Position numbers and translations under genes: made by a program
Shown here: in pieces, positions 16,146 to 23,460 of the stretch
Layout: the number at the start of each line of letters is the position of its first letter
Numbering within the stretch: position 1 is the stretch's first letter
The notes under the pieces: model-generated
The model's input: only the letters and a program-made list of their open reading frames with translations
Database searches by the model: none
What the model was told of the DNA's origin: nothing
Assembly (NCBI GenBank): GCA_020849535.1
Contig: JADLGB010000044.1
Coordinates: 1 to 35,062, forward strand
Direction: 5' to 3'
DNA: 35,062 nucleotides
From: Candidatus Hydrogenedentota bacterium
Lineage (GTDB): Bacteria > Hydrogenedentota > Hydrogenedentia > Hydrogenedentales > SLHB01

Positions 16146-17358
16146 GGGTTTCCTCCTCGGTGGCGGCGGAAGATGTCGCGCCACTTCCGGCTTGGCCAGA
16201 AGGCTCCGCGGGCACAAGCGGTGAGGCCGATTCCGCGGGCGCCAGCGGCGTGGCAGGCTCAGCGGGAACCAGCGGTGAGGCCGGTTCCTCCGGGACGGGC
16301 GCCACTGCAGGAACGGGCGTCGCCGCCGGCGTCTGCACGGGCTCGGGAATGGGACGCGTGCCGTCGATATATGCGATAGACGCATAGCTCACCGACGCGC
16401 TCGGATTGCCCGTTTTCCGCGCCGAAACATCATACCCCGTCAGGATCCCCGCAGAGGTCCGCGGCAGCAGTCGCAACGCAATCAGGATTGGCAGTTTTCC
16501 CGTAATCGGATTGCCCGTGTCCGACAGGTATGTCTTGAATCCGGTGTATTGGCGCGCCTCGATCAGGTTGAATGCCTGCATGTCGAGTTCCGCGATGTTC
16601 CGCACGATGTCGTTGTTGAACGGCGTGAAATCATACGCGGCCCCATACCGCGTGAACTCCGAGCAGACCACCAGCAGCGTCCGGTCATCGATCACAGGTT
16701 TCAGTGCCTGCGCAATGTCCTTGATCGCCTCCTCATCGAGGGCCGTGTTCGGTTTCCCATCCACGATATGCAGATTGCGCTCCAGGTCTCCCACTACGAT
16801 CGGCACCAGTTTGAATGTGCCCAACTGGACTTGGAGAAACGGCAACACCACCTCCGCCGCGAACTCGCGCTCGTGCAATGGGCTGCGGTTCACCTCGGGA
16901 TTCGTGTAGGCGGACATCCGATAGACCACGGACCGGGTTTGAATCAATGACGACATGGTCACGCGCCGGATGGCTGGACCATCCAACTCGATGTCGCCCA
17001 GCGGCGTGCGGTAGAACTGGACCGCCGGTATCGAGCACCCGCGGAACTCGGTGAACAGCGCCGGCGCCAGCAGCACCACCCGGTCGTACTGACCGCGCCG
17101 CAGCGGCTTCACCGCACCCGCGACGATAGACCCGCATGCCTTCAGGCTGGAGTGGGGGACGATGCACGCCACAACCGGTCCCGGAAGCTCGATAGGCTCA
17201 ACTTCGTTCAAATACTGGTCGATCGCCGCGCGCAGCCTGTCTGCTTCTGGCGGATACAATAACCCGGCGCCTGCCGGCCGGCGAATGCGATCGAACTGGT
17301 CGGCTGCGAGAAGCAGGGGAAGCGTAAGGGCCAGCACGGCAAGCCAGAAATATTTCAT
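16129..17358 (-). CDS. Exported Memo-like protein (AmmeMemoRadiSam protein B type), ligand-poor
   Basis: A 409-residue Memo/LigB-fold protein. The ATG follows AAGGAG. Residues 1-19 form a signal peptide (MKYFWLAVLALTLPLLLAAD), so the protein is exported. The fold is recognisable from VPHSSLKACGSIVAGA (69 = His), FYRTPLGDIELD, HEREFAAEVVLPFLQ, VPIVVGDL and SVSYASIAYI. Of the Memo metal and active-site residues only the first His survives: GPSH is replaced by LAPALF (98-103), SSDxxH by CSEFTRYG (232-239) and ICGxxPI by ITGKLPI (285-291). The C-terminal 70 residues are Pro/Ala/Glu-rich with repeats such as SPLVPAEPATPLAPAES. Loss of catalysis is inferred; a binding or structural role is possible. 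Confidence 0.85.
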   Translation of the reverse strand: MKYFWLAVLALTLPLLLAADQFDRIRRPAGAGLLYPPEADRLRAAIDQYLNEVEPIELPGPVVACIVPHSSLKACGSIVAGAVKPLRRGQYDRVVLLAPALFTEFRGCSIPAVQFYRTPLGDIELDGPAIRRVTMSSLIQTRSVVYRMSAYTNPEVNRSPLHEREFAAEVVLPFLQVQLGTFKLVPIVVGDLERNLHIVDGKPNTALDEEAIKDIAQALKPVIDDRTLLVVCSEFTRYGAAYDFTPFNNDIVRNIAELDMQAFNLIEARQYTGFKTYLSDTGNPITGKLPILIALRLLPRTSAGILTGYDVSARKTGNPSASVSYASIAYIDGTRPIPEPVQTPAATPVPAVAPVPEEPASPLVPAEPATPLAPAESASPLVPAEPSGQAGSGATSSAATEEETRAGSQ

Positions 17359-17440
17359 GGGGGGACTCCTTCTTGTCTTTCAGGATAGCACAAGCACCCC
17401 AGGGCGGACAGCCTCTCCGCCTGCGACGTTCGAGATACCT

Positions 17441-17470
17441 TTGCCAGTCAGAATATTAATGCGGTATACT
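17441..17470 (+). promoter_or_regulatory. Predicted sigma-70 promoter for the PAS gene
   Basis: TTGCCA (17441-17446), an 18-bp spacer and TATACT (17465-17470). It lies in the divergent gap 17359-17641 and would give a leader of about 165 nt, in which I see no further element. Confidence 0.45.
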
Positions 17471-17641
17471 GAATGCTGATTTCTGGGCAAGATTCGGGTT
17501 GAGAAGCGGGCCTTGGGTTCTTGAAGAGCTAACTGTTGTGTTCCCATTGCCTTCTGCACGTTGAGAGAGCGTCTCGGAGCGCACGTCTTCTCGTGCCCAA
17601 TTGTTCGACGTAGTGCCTGTAGAGTCATGGGGGATTTTCTC

Positions 17642-18184
17642 ATGGGTGGATTTAAGCGCGTCTGCGCATGGTGCAGTGCGGAACTGGGTGGAGATGCCAG
17701 CGGTGCTGAGGACGACTGCCCCGTCACGCACGGCGTCTGCCTGGCCTGCGCTCAACGCATGTTGACCGATTTGGCCGAACCGCTTCGCGATTTTCTCGAC
17801 AGACTCGGCGTGCCAGTCCTCCTTATTGATTCGTCTCCCGAAGTTCGCGCCGCCAATACTCTCGCGAATGAAATCCTGGGGAAGGACGCATCGGAAATAG
17901 AAGGCCACCGCCCTGGAGAGGTTATTGAATGCCTGCATGCGCGCGAGCCCGGGGGCTGCGGACACCAGGTTCACTGCAAGAGCTGCACCATACGGAAGGC
18001 CATCCTCGACACCCACGAAACGGGCAAAAGCCTGATACGCATTCGCGCCTATCCCGACATTCAGTCTCCTGCTGAGGGCGCAAAACGCATGTCCGTCGAG
18101 ATTTCCACGGAGAAGGTTGGCGACGTCGTGTTGCTTCGCGTACACGAGATCGCCGAGCCCACTCCCGGGCCCAGTGCCCACTAA
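17642..18184 (+). CDS. Cys-rich PAS-like sensor protein
   Basis: The ATG at 17642 follows GGGGGA; earlier in-frame ATGs (17561, 17627) lack such a site. The 180-residue product has two cysteine groups. The N-terminal one, RVCAWCSAELG with HGVCLAC (Cys8, Cys11, Cys26, His30, Cys33, Cys36), looks like a zinc ribbon. The second lies inside a PAS-like core: GVPVLLIDSSPEVRAAN, then Cys97, Cys106, Cys112 and Cys115 in the GCGHQVHCKSC segment. I recall PAS proteins of anaerobes with this motif, but no ligand is established. No output domain is visible, so it may signal through a partner. The neighbours give no function. Confidence 0.75.
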   Translation: MGGFKRVCAWCSAELGGDASGAEDDCPVTHGVCLACAQRMLTDLAEPLRDFLDRLGVPVLLIDSSPEVRAANTLANEILGKDASEIEGHRPGEVIECLHAREPGGCGHQVHCKSCTIRKAILDTHETGKSLIRIRAYPDIQSPAEGAKRMSVEISTEKVGDVVLLRVHEIAEPTPGPSAH

Positions 18185-18236
18185 CCTACCCACGCGAGAG
18201 GATCATGCCCACCGCGTGGCGCTGAATGTCCTTGCG

Positions 18237-18275
18237 TCCCATAGTTCCCATACCTCCCATAACTCCCATCATTCC
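18237..18275. repeat. Tandem 9-bp TCCCATNNN array (reverse of ATGGGANNN)
   Basis: Four units start at 18237, 18246, 18255 and 18264, followed by a degenerate fifth. It is the reverse complement of the array at 133-177 and lies 70 bp upstream of the third sulfatase start. Confidence 0.75.
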
Positions 18276-18346
18276 ATCCCCCGTGAATGGCTCGCACAGG
18301 CCCCGGCCGTTGGGCTAGACTTTCGTCGAGAAAGGAGAATCCACCC

Positions 18347-19735
18347 ATGCCCGTGCAGCCATCCCGCACCCTGTCCCGGCGTGAAGCGCTTGGCCTGATC
18401 GCCGGGACGCTCGCCGCGACGCGAATTCCCCAGAGCGCATGCGCCCAGCCTCCGCGCAAACCTAACGTGATCGTCGTCTACACCGACGACCAGGGCTCCG
18501 TGGACATGGGCGCGTACGGCGCCGCGGATCTCTCCACTCCCAACATGGATGCTCTTGCCGCGGGCGGTGTACGATTCACCCAGTTCTACGCCCCCGCGCC
18601 CATCTGCTCCCCGTCGCGCGCGGGACTCCTCACCGGCCGCTTCCCACTTTCCGCGGGCGTGCCCGGTAACGTATCTTCCACGCCCGGCGATCCCGGCATG
18701 CCGGGTGCACAAGTTACGATGGCGGAGATGTTCAAACAGGCCGGTTACGCAACCGCCCACATCGGTAAATGGCACCTCGGCTTCTCGCCAGACACCATGC
18801 CCAACGCGCAAGGCTTCGACTATTCCTTCGGCCATATGGGCGGTTGTATTGACAGCTATTCGCACTTCTTCTACTGGGCTGGCCCCAACCGCCACGACCT
18901 GTACCGGAACGGACAGGAGGTCCATCACGATGGCGAGTTCTTCCAGGATCTCATGCTGCGCGAAGCGGAACGGTTCATGACGGAACATCATGAATCACCC
19001 TTCTTCATGTACTTTGCCTTCAACGCGCCTCACTATCCGTACCAAGGCTACGCGCGTTGGCTGCAACACTACCGCGATCAGGGCATGGCGTCGCCGCGCG
19101 ACCTCTATGCCGCGTTTCTCTCCACGCAGGACGAGCACCTGGGCCAACTGCTCTCGTTGTTGGATCGCCTCGGATTGACAAACGACACCATCATCGTGCT
19201 CCAGGCCGACAACGGACATTCCACCGAAGAGCGAGCGCATTTCGGCGGAGGCAGCGCGGGCCCATTCCGCGGCGCCAAGTTCAGTCTGTTTGAAGGAGGC
19301 ATCCGAGTGCCCGCAGTGATCTCCTGGCCTGGACACCTACCCGAAGGTGCGGTGCGCAATCAACTGGCCCACGGCTGTGACTGGCTGCCTACGCTCGCTT
19401 CACTCTGTGGCGTCGAAGACCTGTCGGCCAATCTCGACGGCAGAAGCCTCGGGGATGTGCTCCAATCGGAGTCCGCGCTGTCCCCTCACGAGAGTCTCAT
19501 CTGGCACGTGAAGGACGGCGGCCCCGCACCGCAATGGGCGGTGCGCGAAGGCGACTGGAAACTCATTGTCAACACGCGCGACACCTCCGACGGCCGCAAC
19601 ATCACGAATATCGAGGGCCCATTCCTAGTCAACCTCGCAGAAGACCCCGGCGAATCAACCAACCTCGCGGAGAAACAACCGGACCTTGTCGCGCGCCTCA
19701 CCACGATCCACGAGGAGTGGTTTGCCAGCCAGTAG
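18347..19735 (+). CDS. Tat-exported sulfatase
   Basis: A family S1 sulfatase of 462 residues. The ATG at 18347 follows AGGAG and yields a Tat-type signal: SRREALGLIAGTLAATR, cleaved near CAQ. Metal motif YTDDQGS, formylglycine motif CSPSR with Cys predicted to be modified, KWHLG, AFNAPHYPY and the late DNGH motif are all present. It resembles arylsulfatase A/GALNS-like enzymes and would act on exported sulfated glycans; the linkage is unknown. It follows the PAS gene across 160 bp containing the 9-bp array, so it probably has its own promoter, though I cannot point to one. Confidence 0.94.
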   Translation: MPVQPSRTLSRREALGLIAGTLAATRIPQSACAQPPRKPNVIVVYTDDQGSVDMGAYGAADLSTPNMDALAAGGVRFTQFYAPAPICSPSRAGLLTGRFPLSAGVPGNVSSTPGDPGMPGAQVTMAEMFKQAGYATAHIGKWHLGFSPDTMPNAQGFDYSFGHMGGCIDSYSHFFYWAGPNRHDLYRNGQEVHHDGEFFQDLMLREAERFMTEHHESPFFMYFAFNAPHYPYQGYARWLQHYRDQGMASPRDLYAAFLSTQDEHLGQLLSLLDRLGLTNDTIIVLQADNGHSTEERAHFGGGSAGPFRGAKFSLFEGGIRVPAVISWPGHLPEGAVRNQLAHGCDWLPTLASLCGVEDLSANLDGRSLGDVLQSESALSPHESLIWHVKDGGPAPQWAVREGDWKLIVNTRDTSDGRNITNIEGPFLVNLAEDPGESTNLAEKQPDLVARLTTIHEEWFASQ

Positions 19736-19800
19736 GAGTCCTGCCAGCGGCAAGAAACGGTCATGCTCCGTAGAGTGCGCAGATGCTCACAGTTGAAACC

Positions 19801-19956
19801 AAGACACAGGCGAGGGCGCCTATGCACACGTCTATCTCCAACGGGCTGGCCTTCCCAGATCTACTGAATTCTGTGGCGGGGCAAGAACAAAGTGAAAGAA
19901 TGAAGAGTCGGCGACCGGGCAAGCGCGTGTGGCACAGGCGCCCTCGCCTGTGTCTT
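19801..19956. repeat. Inverted-repeat element, arms 29-30 bp
   Basis: The left arm 19801-19829 begins AAGACACAGGCGAGGGCGCC. The right arm 19927-19956 ends with its exact reverse complement (21 bp perfect, with one mismatch and one insertion beyond). The 97 bp between the arms encode nothing recognisable. It has the form of a small non-autonomous mobile element or a dispersed palindrome. Confidence 0.6.
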
Positions 19957-19969
19957 TATTGGGTACAAC

Positions 19970-20004
19970 GCGCCCCGGCGGGTTGCTTGCACCCGCCGGG
20001 GCGC
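19970..20004. terminator. Strong hairpin between convergent genes, possible terminator
   Basis: A perfect 14-bp stem, GCGCCCCGGCGGGT with its complement, encloses a 7-nt loop. It lies between the sulfatase and methyltransferase ends. There is no T tract on either strand, so intrinsic termination is not assured. Confidence 0.5.
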
Positions 20005-20031
20005 CTCGGTGTTCTCTGACCTGCTCTCCGC

Positions 20032-21093
20032 CTATGGCCTCGCCTCAAGCACGAAGTTGAACGGCGTCTCCGTCGCGCGCCGGAACGTGCGGAAACCCGC
20101 CGACTCCGCCACCTCTCTCAAACGCGCCTCTCCCGCCTGGGCGCCCAGCGCCGCTTTCACTTCCTGGCTCATGGATGACGGCGTGCACACCGCGGTCGAG
20201 AATGCGTAGTACACGCGCCCAACCGGATTGAGATTATCCTCCAGTCGATCATTGGCGTACGGCTCTACCAACATCCACGTGCCATCCGGCTTGAGCGACT
20301 TGCGCACATGCGCCGCCGCGCCCGCCGGATCGCCCATGTCGTGCAGGCAATCGAAGAACGTGACGAGATCGTAGTCGTTACCGGGATAGTCCTTCGCGCT
20401 TGCTACCAGGAACCGCACGTTCGACAGACCGGCCTTCCGCGCATGTCCACGCGCACACCGGATCGAATCCTCGTGGTAGTCGAAACCGATGAATGTCGAT
20501 TGAGGATATGCCTCGGCCATCATCACCGTCGACAGGCCATGCCCACAACCCACATCCGCGACGCGCGCGCCAGCTTCAAGCTTCTCCGTGACACCCTCCA
20601 GCGCCGGGAGCCACTCGGATACCAGGTGCGCCTGGTATCCCGGCCGGAAGAATTTCGCCGTGCCGCAGAAGAGGCACCCGTCGTGGTCGCCCCACGCGAT
20701 GCCCTCCCCCGTGCGGAACGCGTTCGTCAGTTTCGGCTCGTCCTTGTACACCGCCGCCAGCGAGTAGAACCCTCCCGTCATCAGAAACGGGCTGTCTTCG
20801 TTCGCGAAGATCATGCTCTGCTCGGGCGTCATGTAAAAGCGCTCCACCGACGGGTCGTACTCGACATATCTTGAAGCCGCCTGCGCGGACAACCATTCCC
20901 GCACGTAACGCTCATTCGTCCCTGTTTGTTGGGCCAGCTCTTCCACCGTGAGCGGACCATTCTCGGACAACGCTTGGTACAGTCCCAGCCGGTCACCCGT
21001 GATCACCAGCGCCCCATTGGCGGCGGCACCCAGGTCCCCGACCATCTTCCCCACGATTTCGTGCAGTTTCGCCTCATTCATCACCACGGCCAT
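20032..21093 (-). CDS. SAM-dependent methyltransferase with N-terminal winged helix
   Basis: A 353-residue class I methyltransferase. The start follows GGGAGG. Residues about 20-95 form a winged-helix dimerisation-like domain (ITGDRLGLYQALSENGPLTVEELAQ), as in O-methyltransferases and Rv2258c-like proteins. Motif I, VADVGCGHG, is at 178-186, followed by FIGFDYHEDSI and the Asp-rich FFDCLHDMGDP. The substrate is unknown; a small hydrophobic or toxic compound would fit its TetR control. A TetR-type operator lies 56 bp upstream of the start, matching the one before the TetR gene. Confidence 0.9.
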   Translation of the reverse strand: MAVVMNEAKLHEIVGKMVGDLGAAANGALVITGDRLGLYQALSENGPLTVEELAQQTGTNERYVREWLSAQAASRYVEYDPSVERFYMTPEQSMIFANEDSPFLMTGGFYSLAAVYKDEPKLTNAFRTGEGIAWGDHDGCLFCGTAKFFRPGYQAHLVSEWLPALEGVTEKLEAGARVADVGCGHGLSTVMMAEAYPQSTFIGFDYHEDSIRCARGHARKAGLSNVRFLVASAKDYPGNDYDLVTFFDCLHDMGDPAGAAAHVRKSLKPDGTWMLVEPYANDRLEDNLNPVGRVYYAFSTAVCTPSSMSQEVKAALGAQAGEARLREVAESAGFRTFRRATETPFNFVLEARP

Positions 21094-21148
21094 AACGGTA
21101 TCCTCCCGGATAGGTTGGTACTGCGCCTTGCATGTAGACCGATGAGAA

Positions 21149-21170
21149 GCAAACCGACCAGTCGGTTTGC
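21149..21170. promoter_or_regulatory. TetR operator upstream of the methyltransferase
   Basis: Perfect palindrome: arms GCAAACCGAC and GTCGGTTTGC around CA. Its core AAACCGACCAGTCGGTTT nearly matches the operator at 21793-21812, so both are probably bound by the adjacent TetR protein. Confidence 0.8.
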
Positions 21171-21191
21171 GTGCAGCTCAAGAAAAAAGCA

Positions 21192-21782
21192 TTAGGCCGT
21201 CACCAGGGATTCCAGGTACTGGCGGAACCAGCGTTGACCCTTCCGGATCCGCTCCGGGTCGCAATGCGCCCGGCCCATCACGATCGTCCCTTCCATGATC
21301 GAAAGATACAGCTCCGCGAGTTCCTTGGCCGTCGGCAGTCCCTCTGACCCGTCTTCGCTCGCGAATGGGGCCAGGACAGTCGCGACCGCTTCGGCGAATT
21401 GATTGAAAATCTGGCTCACCCGCACTTGTAGCCGCGGATTCGTGCGCGCAACTCCGACAGCGAAATTGCCGAAAAGACAGCCGGTGTGTTGGAGAGAATC
21501 GGCCTTCTCCGCCATATAATCGAGATAACCGAAAGCCCGCGCCACAGGATCCTCCAGCTTCATGAAAGGCGCCTCGGCCACCTCGGCCATTGCCGAGCTG
21601 AAGTATGAAGACAATGCGGCAAGTCCCAAATCTTCCTTCGTCTCGAAGAAGTGATAGAAGCTGCCCTTGCTGACGCCCGCCTTTTCGCACACTTCGTCGA
21701 CGCTGGTGGCCATGTAATCCTTCTCCGCCATCAGCGCGAGCGCCGCCTCAATCAGCTTTTCCTTTGCCGTGATCCGTACCAT
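21192..21782 (-). CDS. TetR/AcrR-family transcriptional repressor
   Basis: A 196-residue repressor. The N-terminal helix-turn-helix (SVDEVCEKAGVSKGSFYHFFETKEDL, about 27-52) matches the TetR signature; the C-terminal part resembles TetR_C-type ligand domains (CLFGNFAVGVA). Its start is 11 bp from a palindromic operator, and a near-identical operator lies between it and the methyltransferase. Autoregulation and control of the methyltransferase are therefore likely. The inducer is unknown. Confidence 0.92.
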   Translation of the reverse strand: MVRITAKEKLIEAALALMAEKDYMATSVDEVCEKAGVSKGSFYHFFETKEDLGLAALSSYFSSAMAEVAEAPFMKLEDPVARAFGYLDYMAEKADSLQHTGCLFGNFAVGVARTNPRLQVRVSQIFNQFAEAVATVLAPFASEDGSEGLPTAKELAELYLSIMEGTIVMGRAHCDPERIRKGQRWFRQYLESLVTA

Positions 21783-21792
21783 GCTTCAATTA

Positions 21793-21812
21793 TAAACCAA
21801 CTAGTCGGTTTA
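21793..21812. promoter_or_regulatory. TetR operator upstream of the tetR gene
   Basis: TAAACCAACTAGTCGGTTTA, with one mismatch between the arms, immediately upstream of the repressor start. The following gap to 22078 shows nothing else I can support. Confidence 0.75.
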
Positions 21813-22078
21813 GTCAAGCCTCGTTTCCAACCTTACTGGCGGTTCATAAGTAACTCTTTTCATAAGAGTGTCTTATCGGATGTATGTCGAGTGGGCTTGC
21901 CTGAGCGTCCGTAGTTTGACTCGGGCGAAAATACTCGCTATCAAAAACTCGAATGAGGAAAGAGGGGAAGTTTTGGAATGTTGGCATGCGCTGAGTGGCG
22001 TCACGCGCGTAGGAACGGAAAGCCAACGTCATGTGGGATCCTGCGGTGCGGTTCCCCAGCTAGTGCGAGAGGCTGAGT

Positions 22079-22291
22079 CTATGCGTATAGCAGTCGGCCT
22101 TTGGGCTCGGGAACGGGTCTCCCAAGTTCACGTGCGGTCTCGATCCACTCCTGGATGCTGGTTTGCGCATTGGCGGCTGCCTTCTCGTATGTTTCGCCGT
22201 CGGCCATGCATCCGGGCAGTTCCGGAACCTCGACCACGAAAGACTGGTCCTCTTCGCTCCAGTAAATGATGAGTTCATACTTAATCGACAT
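22079..22291 (-). CDS. hicB: HicB-type antitoxin
   Basis: A 70-residue HicB-like protein with the partial RNase H fold (YELIIYWSEEDQSFVVEVPELPGCMADGET), which neutralises HicA. No C-terminal DNA-binding domain is present, so repression would need another factor. The ATG lies inside the HicA gene (11-bp overlap) with AGGAG before it, so the pair is coupled, toxin first. Confidence 0.88.
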   Translation of the reverse strand: MSIKYELIIYWSEEDQSFVVEVPELPGCMADGETYEKAAANAQTSIQEWIETARELGRPVPEPKGRLLYA

Positions 22292-22541
22292 GAGCTTCTC
22301 CTAACCGGTATTTTACCAGGAGATGTCTGACCTGTTTCACTTGGTACGGCTTTGCCTTGCCTCTCTTTGGTTGCAGATTGACGATCTCATCGACACCGTC
22401 CCGCGTAAAGATGTGGTGGTCTCCCTTAATCCTCTCTTGAAACCTTAGGCGGCCGAGTAGCTGGCACAGTTCAACGAAGTGAACGTTGTCATCGGCGCCA
22501 CCCGCCAGAATCTTCTCTCTGAGCTTCGAGTACTTTCCCAT
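22281..22541 (-). CDS. hicA: HicA-type toxin, extended
   Basis: A HicA-family mRNA interferase of about 86 residues, longer than classical HicA (about 60). The core KGDHHIFTRDG, containing the expected catalytic His, and the motif NLQPKRGKAKPYQVKQVR are clear. I chose the ATG at 22541 (MGKYSKLREKILAGG) by family pattern; ATGs at 22556 and 22607 are in frame and none has a strong ribosome binding site. It is toxic by mRNA cleavage in known systems; activity here is untested. Confidence 0.85.
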   Translation of the reverse strand: MGKYSKLREKILAGGADDNVHFVELCQLLGRLRFQERIKGDHHIFTRDGVDEIVNLQPKRGKAKPYQVKQVRHLLVKYRLGEAHVD

Positions 22542-22619
22542 GACAAGAGCGTCCATTGTTCGAGTTTCGGATGTGGACTGCAACCAGATTGCTCTTTGCG
22601 AATCCATCTGATAGTAACG

Positions 22620-23057
22620 TTGCCGCGAACATTCCGCAAGAATCCTATTCCAGACTGCGGCTCTTCGTGCGCCCCGGTCTGTGGGATCCTGTTCCTGCTG
22701 TCATGTGTCCTCATCGCCATTTGGTATGCGCTGCTACTTATCTTGGGGCGGCTAAGATTGCTTCTTGCGGTGAACCAGCCGACCTGCCGTTCGGAGGACC
22801 CAGTAACCGTACTGCTTGAACGGAAGTTACTCGGTGACGTAATGATGATCGGGACTCTTCGATGGTTGGGACTAGGATTTGTGGCGTACGAGTACATCTT
22901 CGCTGGATACGGAGACGACTTTTTCGGGGAACTGTTTTTGCCGCTGTCGTTCATAACATTTGCTTGCCTTGGAATACTGGGGATTCTGAAACGCGCCTCA
23001 AACCTCCTGTATGCGCTAGATCCAATTCAGGATCAAGAGGAACGGCATTCGGTTTAG
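22620..23057 (+). CDS. Hypothetical small membrane protein (start uncertain)
   Basis: A + strand frame open from 22479 to 23057. The first 60 codons overlap the HicA gene antisense and are poor. From about residue 65 there are three hydrophobic stretches (ILFLLSCVLIAIWYALLLIL; TLRWLGLGFVAYEYIF; LFLPLSFITFACLGILGIL), as in an integral membrane protein, ending in a charged tail. No family is recognised. The in-frame TTG at 22620 is used as a tentative start. The region is less GC-rich than its neighbours. Confidence 0.4.
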   Translation: MPRTFRKNPIPDCGSSCAPVCGILFLLSCVLIAIWYALLLILGRLRLLLAVNQPTCRSEDPVTVLLERKLLGDVMMIGTLRWLGLGFVAYEYIFAGYGDDFFGELFLPLSFITFACLGILGILKRASNLLYALDPIQDQEERHSV

Positions 23058-23099
23058 TCCCCTCTTGCAACTGGCATTTCCTTTCGGGTGAAGAAAGAC

Positions 23100-23399
23100 A
23101 TGACAAGCAGCGTCGTCAGGCGCTTGCTTACCGCCGTGATACTCTTCTTATCACTTGTCCAGCGTGGGTGCGTGACTCGTCGCATTTTGAATGCCGCACG
23201 AGGGGGGGAAGAGGAAGGCGCTCCGGGAGTTATCTCACCGGCAGACGATACCGTCGAAGGTACCGCCGGTGAAGGAACCGGAAGCAGCGCACCAGAAGAT
23301 GCCCCCAGCGACCCGGAGCCTGCAATCCATGCACTCGTACCGCCTGGGATTGCCATGACACTTCTTGTCAATCTAGGATTGATGGAAGAGCCCCTCTAG
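23100..23399 (+). CDS. Hypothetical secreted or lipoprotein-like small protein
   Basis: About 99 residues. From the ATG at 23100 (in-frame GTG at 23088 also possible) there is a basic start, a hydrophobic stretch (LLTAVILFLSLVQ) and Cys in QRGC, a weak lipobox. The rest is Glu/Pro/Ser-rich with little order, ending in a hydrophobic segment (IAMTLLVNLGLM). No family recognised. It lies 61 bp upstream of the sialate-esterase gene. Confidence 0.45.
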   Translation: MTSSVVRRLLTAVILFLSLVQRGCVTRRILNAARGGEEEGAPGVISPADDTVEGTAGEGTGSSAPEDAPSDPEPAIHALVPPGIAMTLLVNLGLMEEPL

Positions 23400-23460
23400 G
23401 CACCAGGCGGCGTTGCCACGAGTGGATTCCGTGGCTCAGTTCTATCGGAAAGGAATACCT

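Noticed and set aside
16146..16385. N-terminal extension of the AMMECR1 protein
   Set aside because: It is Arg/Pro-rich translation of the Memo-like gene's tail in another frame; the GTG at 16145 has a strong ribosome binding site.
21868..22269. 133-codon + strand frame over the hicB region
   Set aside because: It overlaps hicB antisense, is Arg/Ser-rich and has no recognisable feature.
23058..23371. - strand frame opposite the small secreted protein
   Set aside because: Ser/Pro-rich with no motif or ribosome binding site; the + strand frame has a signal-like N terminus.
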